From Novosphingobium sp. Leaf2 (GTDB lineage Bacteria; Pseudomonadota; Alphaproteobacteria; Sphingomonadales; Sphingomonadaceae): 64,000 nt of DNA. Position numbers and translations under genes: made by a program. Location: the NCBI RefSeq assembly GCF_001421325.1, contig NZ_LMJY01000012.1:124001-188000 (forward strand), given 5' to 3'. Numbering within the stretch: the stretch's first letter is position 1; the number at the start of each line of letters is the position of its first letter. The notes below the pieces were generated by a model. The model was not told the DNA's origin. It searched no databases and was given only the letters and a program-made list of their open reading frames with translations. Of this stretch, positions 62,089 through 64,000 are shown piece by piece.

Positions 62089-64000
62089 TCATGGGGCATA
62101 TTCGAGCATGACCGTCGCCAGTGGCGGCAGTGTTACGGTAGCGCGGCCATCGGTGGCCCTGATCTGGCCCAGGTTGCCCTTGCCGGTTCCGCCGTAATGG
62201 AGCGAATCGCTGTTCAGAATTTCGTTCCATTTGCCGTCCAGCGGCAGACGCAGTTCATAGCCGCTGCGCATCGTGGGGGTCATATTCGCGATCACCGCCA
62301 CCGGGTTGGCGCCGGCTGACTTGCGCAGCCAGGCGAACACGCAATTTTCCTGATCGTCCACCACCAGCCATTCGAAACCATCCGCATCGCAGTCCCCGGC
62401 ATGCAGCGCGCGTTTCGACCGATAGAGCCGGTTCAGATCCTTCACGAGATTGCGCACGCCTTCATGGGACGGCGCATCGCGCAAATCCCAGTCCAGCGCG
62501 CGGTCCTCGCTCCATTCGCGGCGCTGGGCAAATTCCTGGCCCATGAACAGCAGCTTCTTTCCGGGGTAGCCCCACATGAAAGAGTAATAGGCCCGCAAGT
62601 TGGCGAACTTTTGCCAGTCGTCACCACTCATTTTGCCCAGCAGCGAACCTTTGCCGTGCACTACCTCGTCGTGGCTCAACGGCAGCACGAAGTTTTCGGA
62701 AAATGCATAAACGAGCCCGAACGTCAGGTCGTCATGGTGATAGCGCCGGTGCACGGCGTCGCGCGCCATGTAGCGCAGCGTATCGTGCATGAAGCCCATG
62801 TTCCATTTGAACCCGAAGCCCAGCGCGGTTTCCTTGCCCTTGCCGTCCCCGTCGTACGCCGGCTGGGTGACGCCGGGCCACGAGGTGGATTCCTCAGCAA
62901 TGGTCATAAAGCCGGGATGCTGGGCATAGACCGCGCGATTGACCTGGCGCAGGAATTCCACCGCTTCCCAATTTTCGCGTCCGCCGTCCTGATTGGGGAT
63001 CCACTCGCCCGCCTTGCGCGAATAATCGCGGTACAGCATCGAGGCGACGGCATCCACGCGCAGCCCGTCCACGTGGTAGCGCTCTGCCCAGAACAAGGCG
63101 TTGTTGAGCAGAAAGCTGGCCACTTCACGGCGGCCGAAGTTGTAGATCAGTGTGTTCCAGTCCGGCTGAAAACCCAATCGCGGATCGGCATGTTCATACA
63201 GCGCGGTGCCGTCGAAACGGATGAGGCCATGATCGTCGCGCGGGAAATGGGCGGGCACCCAGTCCAGCAGCACACCCACCCCGGCGCGGTGCGCGCCGTC
63301 GATGAAGCGCGCAAAGCCTGCCGGTTCGCCGAAGCGCGAGGACGGCGCGTAGAGCCCGGTCGTCTGATAGCCCCATGACGGATCGTAAGGATGCTCGCTG
63401 ATCGGCATGAATTCGATGTGAGTGAACCCCATCTCGACCACGTAGGGAATCAGTTCATCTGCCAGCGCGTCCCAGTCCAGGAACCAGTTCCAGCGGTCCC
63501 GCCGCCAGGAACCGGCATGAACTTCATAGATCGAAATCGGCACCTTGCGCGCATCGACCGAAGCCCAATGGCTGCGGTGTTCGTCATCGCCCCAGTCCAG
63601 CTTGGCCGGCACCGCCGTCATCGACGCGTTGGCGGGGCGGATTTCCGACATGAAGGCGAACGGGTCCGCCTTGAGCGGCTGTACCGAACCGTCAGCGCCC
63701 ACGATGTGGTATTTGTAGGCGCGGTAATCACCAATGTCGGGGATGAAGATTTCCCACACGCCAATGTCGGTGCGCGCGCGCATCAGATGGCGCGTCGGGT
63801 CCCAATCGTTGAAATCCCCGACGACGCTGACGCGCTGGGCGTTGGGCGCCCATACGGCGAAATGCACTCCGTCTGCGCCTTCGTGTTCGATAAGGTGCGC
63901 GCCCAGCTTGTCGAACAGGCGATAATGCGTGCCTTGTGCTATCAGCAGATCGTCCACCGGGCCCAGCACCGGGCCGAAGGTGTACGCATCGGTGACCAGC
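62089..64000 (-). CDS. glgB: 1,4-alpha-glucan branching enzyme, 5' end beyond window
   Basis: The frame stays open to the right edge: codons before 63969 read [10 protein letters not shown] and continue the family sequence, so the GTG there is not the start. About 636 of the usual 630-730 residues are seen. CBM48 ([20 protein letters not shown]), barrel motifs [16 protein letters not shown] (Asp), IAEEST (Glu) and [13 protein letters not shown] (Asp) are all intact. It adds alpha-1,6 branches to the GlgA product. First gene visible of the glgB-glgC-glgA-glgX operon. Confidence 0.96.
   Translation of the reverse strand, partial: LVTDAYTFGPVLGPVDDLLIAQGTHYRLFDKLGAHLIEHEGADGVHFAVWAPNAQRVSVVGDFNDWDPTRHLMRARTDIGVWEIFIPDIGDYRAYKYHIVGADGSVQPLKADPFAFMSEIRPANASMTAVPAKLDWGDDEHRSHWASVDARKVPISIYEVHAGSWRRDRWNWFLDWDALADELIPYVVEMGFTHIEFMPISEHPYDPSWGYQTTGLYAPSSRFGEPAGFARFIDGAHRAGVGVLLDWVPAHFPRDDHGLIRFDGTALYEHADPRLGFQPDWNTLIYNFGRREVASFLLNNALFWAERYHVDGLRVDAVASMLYRDYSRKAGEWIPNQDGGRENWEAVEFLRQVNRAVYAQHPGFMTIAEESTSWPGVTQPAYDGDGKGKETALGFGFKWNMGFMHDTLRYMARDAVHRRYHHDDLTFGLVYAFSENFVLPLSHDEVVHGKGSLLGKMSGDDWQKFANLRAYYSFMWGYPGKKLLFMGQEFAQRREWSEDRALDWDLRDAPSHEGVRNLVKDLNRLYRSKRALHAGDCDADGFEWLVVDDQENCVFAWLRKSAGANPVAVIANMTPTMRSGYELRLPLDGKWNEILNSDSLHYGGTGKGNLGQIRATDGRATVTLPPLATVMLEYAP

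Overview
The window is 64 kb of dense, GC-rich bacterial chromosome. Gene content points to an alphaproteobacterium, most likely of the order Sphingomonadales. The clues are a DUF2794 protein, an NDUFS4-like complex I accessory subunit, an HdaA-type DnaA regulator, a gene-transfer-agent type 3TM holin, an SRP RNA just upstream of dnaX, and a DUF2066 protein. This placement is inference from gene families; no 16S rRNA gene lies in the window. Nearly everything is chromosomal housekeeping. I see no insertion sequence, prophage or CRISPR array.

Layout. 1-5.4 kb: end of an M16 peptidase, gph, and the two amino-sugar genes glmU and glmS, which supply UDP-GlcNAc for the cell wall. 5.8-13.6 kb: purine synthesis genes purS-purQ and purM-purN (PurN carries a fused YjbR domain), cysE, hdaA, a DUF2066 membrane protein and pgi. 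13.7-17.2 kb: lepB-rnc-era and a secreted SGNH hydrolase, tightly packed. 17.2-24.5 kb: an M2 metallopeptidase, an unrecognised polytopic membrane protein with an HExxxH motif, a VOC-domain remnant, an alpha/beta hydrolase, asd and lon. 24.7-30 kb: ybaB, dnaX, SRP RNA, the complex I subunit and hrpB. 30.2-37.3 kb: a GGDEF/EAL protein, a TonB-like protein, polyprenyl diphosphate synthase, chorismate mutase, a small acidic protein and a PepSY / response regulator / histidine kinase operon. 37.4-41.5 kb: an ABC-F ATPase, a TM2 protein, an XRE regulator and a glycosyltransferase.

41.6-45.9 kb is the most accessory-looking part. It holds an ABM monooxygenase-like protein, a Rieske oxygenase alpha subunit between two NTF2-fold proteins, a divergent TetR regulator and an SDR. 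It looks like a small catabolic cassette with its own repressor. 46-49 kb is secF-secD-yajC. 49.3-54.8 kb is framed by two tRNA-Pro genes (GGG and TGG). It holds a solitary holin, a lipoprotein, aroQ, an Lrp regulator, an unusual kinase-like protein without a clear ATP-binding N box, a polysaccharide deacetylase and a tRNA with anticodon CAU.

54.9-57.5 kb carries a translationally coupled DNA-repair pair: a radical SAM protein with a helix-hairpin-helix tail, and a UdgX-type uracil-DNA glycosylase fused to a DUF4130-like domain. The window closes with a reverse-strand glycogen operon, glgB (cut by the window edge)-glgC-glgA-glgX.

Most attention-worthy: the PurN-YjbR fusion, the Rieske/NTF2/TetR cassette, the radical SAM-UdgX pair, the HExxxH membrane protein, the kinase with a degenerate catalytic domain, and a 405-base convergent intergenic gap with nested perfect inverted repeats.
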